This document shows, piece after piece, positions 54,718-56,047 of a stretch of DNA of 56,047 nt; position 1 is the stretch's first letter; each line of letters opens with the position of its first letter. The position numbers and the translations under genes are program-made. The notes beneath the pieces are model-generated. The model had not been told where the DNA came from. It made no database searches and saw only the letters and a program-made list of their open reading frames with translations. The DNA comes from Candidatus Nitrosopumilus sp. (lineage in GTDB: Archaea > Thermoproteota > Nitrososphaeria > Nitrososphaerales > Nitrosopumilaceae), in NCBI GenBank assembly GCA_025699075.1, contig JAILWG010000002.1, forward strand, positions 1-56,047. The letters run 5' to 3'.

Positions 54718-55029
54718 ATGAAACCAGTAATAATCATCTCAACATATCCCAACAAAAAATCAATTTCTAAAATTGCAAATGATCTTGTAAAAAATAAGAC
54801 AGTTGCATGTGTCAATATCTCTAAAATTTCATCAATTTACTCTTGGAAGGGAAAAATAGAAAACTCTTCAGAATATCTTGCAATATTCAAAACTATGACA
54901 AAAAACAAGACAAAATTGAAAAAGAAAATTAAAGAAACTCACCCCTATGATGTTCCTGAAATAGCTGAAATTGATGTAACCTCAATTAACAAATCCTATC
55001 TAAATTGGTTAGTCGAATCTACAGACTAG
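54718..55029 (+). CDS. cutA: Divalent-cation tolerance protein CutA
   Basis: 103 residues. Compact trimeric ferredoxin-like fold. Family blocks: ISTYPNKKSISKIANDLVKNKTVACVNI, SIYSWKGKIE, the KTHPYDVPEIAEIDV-type block (KETHPYDVPEI) and YLNWLV near the end. Linked to copper tolerance in E. coli, although in many organisms the role is unclear. Its TAG interlocks with the pelA stop (ctag, 55026-55029). Confidence 0.
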   Translation: MKPVIIISTYPNKKSISKIANDLVKNKTVACVNISKISSIYSWKGKIENSSEYLAIFKTMTKNKTKLKKKIKETHPYDVPEIAEIDVTSINKSYLNWLVESTD

Positions 55030-56047
55030 GATTCAACTGCATATCGTAACAATGAAACAATTCCACCCAAACCTGATACCCTAAGACCAATGTCAGTTGA
55101 TGAATCTACACTGTAAATTTTGACTCCTTTATTTTCTGCATCATTTAGAAAATCCATCATTTCTTGTTCATTATTTTCTTGAATTGCTTTGTCTGAAAAT
55201 ACAAGTGACTCAACAGCTCCTATCTGATTAGCGTTAAATGTTTCATCATATCCCATAGTAAATTTTCTACTTGCTTTATTTGCAAGAATCATTACTTCAT
55301 CAATTATTGATGAAGCCTTAGCCAACTTACTATCTGACATTATTTCTTGCATTGCTTTAGATTTTGTGAATGTGTAAATTCCATCTTCTCCCCCCGAATC
55401 AATTCCATCTACAACCTGAATCTTGGATTTTTGAAGTTTTTGTGATTTTTCAATAAAATTTGCAAATCTCTTCTTTGTTTCACCAGGCCCAAAAATTACT
55501 ATTGTGTCTCCTTCTTTGAAAATACTTGATATTGCTTGCTGTACTTGTTCAAAAAATTTTTCAATATTGAAATTTGTCTTGTATCTCTTTCCGCCAGAAC
55601 CCGAATAGATATTTGGCATAAATTCTAAATGAGTTCCTCTTAATCTTGCAATCCCACTATCACTTGTATCAATTGCGACTAGAACAAAACTCACTTGATT
55701 ATTACTTGATTCTAAAAGTTTTTTTTCAAATGGTGACCATTTCTTCTTTGAAATTGTAATCCCATCATTTAGTTTTAGAATAAAGGAATGATGTGAACCA
55801 TGAGGAACTGATTCATTACTTGATTCAGAAATTGTACCGCCTACTCTTAATCTATCTAGGACGTCATCCAATGAAATTTTTTCTACAATCAATGCGATTC
55901 TGACTTTGATTCTTTCTCCTTTGTCTGGTCTTGCATAATCTTTATCTTGTTTTAGAACCCTTGTAGTGTCACCAATTACTTTATCGTTTTCTTTGATTAT
56001 GCGGCGTAAATTCAAAAGATCTTCAGAATCTTCTGGAATGACTGAAA
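55026..56047 (-). CDS. pelA: Pelota/Dom34 ribosome rescue factor (5' end beyond window)
   Basis: Splits stalled ribosomes together with an ABCE1-type ATPase. At least 340 residues are visible. The TTG at 56015 is not the start: the frame is open to the right edge and reads SVIPEDSEDLLNLRRII, which is internal N-terminal sequence of Pelota, so a few codons are missing. The N-domain includes VIGDTTRV, the central domain IVIFGPGETKKRFANFI and the C-terminal domain TDIGLRVSGLGGIVSLLRY. The nuclease activity once suggested for archaeal Pelota is not decided here. Confidence 0.
   Translation of the reverse strand, partial: SVIPEDSEDLLNLRRIIKENDKVIGDTTRVLKQDKDYARPDKGERIKVRIALIVEKISLDDVLDRLRVGGTISESSNESVPHGSHHSFILKLNDGITISKKKWSPFEKKLLESSNNQVSFVLVAIDTSDSGIARLRGTHLEFMPNIYSGSGGKRYKTNFNIEKFFEQVQQAISSIFKEGDTIVIFGPGETKKRFANFIEKSQKLQKSKIQVVDGIDSGGEDGIYTFTKSKAMQEIMSDSKLAKASSIIDEVMILANKASRKFTMGYDETFNANQIGAVESLVFSDKAIQENNEQEMMDFLNDAENKGVKIYSVDSSTDIGLRVSGLGGIVSLLRYAVES

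Noticed and set aside
54675..54815. Upstream extension of the M50 protease into cutA
   Set aside because: It would read antisense through the first 98 bases of cutA, which is a well-supported gene.

Overview
The window is AT-rich archaeal DNA, most likely from a Nitrosopumilus-like ammonia-oxidising archaeon (Thaumarchaeota/Nitrososphaerota). It carries archaeal information-processing genes: PriS/PriL primase, aIF2 alpha and gamma, S6e, L2, Nop10, LSm, Pelota, GatD/GatE, an archaeal 7S SRP RNA and CDC48. Mixed in are a bacterial-type MetK, a GrpE-DnaK-DnaJ set and a cobalamin cluster, a combination typical of that group. The taxonomic call is inference from gene content; no 16S rRNA is present.

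Layout. 1-7.5 kb holds two surface or secreted repeat proteins. The first is the 3' part of a very large protein built of 20-residue repeats that runs off the left edge. The second is a signal-peptide protein with ten aspartate-rich metal-binding repeats and a helical tail. 7.5-12 kb: glycyl-tRNA synthetase, endonuclease IV and primase. 12-16.5 kb: a UPF0182 membrane protein, a class I glutamine amidotransferase-like protein and a C39-like/TPR protein. 16.5-22.7 kb: translation and glycosylation genes (tRNA-Gly, two tiny zinc proteins, S6e, aIF2 gamma, PIN protein, PEBP, AglB, Nop10, aIF2 alpha). 22.7-28.3 kb: cobalamin genes (cobO, cbiA, cbiC, cbiX, cbiG, cbiD). 28.3-35.6 kb: an epimerase, metK, LSm, a RadB-like ATPase, an Lhr-type helicase and an RPA-like protein. 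35.8-40.7 kb: an ABC-2 exporter, two odd nucleotide-sugar-dehydrogenase-like proteins, tRNA-Gln and a DUF354 protein. 40.7-45 kb: grpE-dnaK-dnaJ and a 5'-nucleotidase-like protein. 45-56 kb: tRNA-Leu, gatE/gatD, cdc48, rpl2, acylphosphatase, SRP RNA, a tRNA thiolation enzyme, an M50 protease, cutA and pelA, which runs off the right edge.

Architecture. Genes are packed tightly. Many first-of-operon genes have an archaeal TATA-like box centred about 24-29 bp before the start codon, which suggests leaderless transcripts; I used this to correct several starts. Fourteen genes begin with TTG or GTG. Five convergent pairs share a 4-bp TTAA, CTAA or CTAG in which both stop codons interlock. In two divergent pairs (cobO/cbiA; tRNA-Gly/small zinc protein) one near-palindromic AT box lies midway and could serve both directions. 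Four small proteins of 40-57 residues (including Nop10) and one of 39 residues were found by reading the gaps.

No CRISPR array, insertion sequence, prophage or integrase was seen. The parts most worth following up are the repeat-built surface proteins, the UPF0182/amidotransferase/C39-TPR stretch, the two altered sugar-nucleotide dehydrogenases, and a tandem CbiX whose active-site histidines survive only in the C-terminal half.
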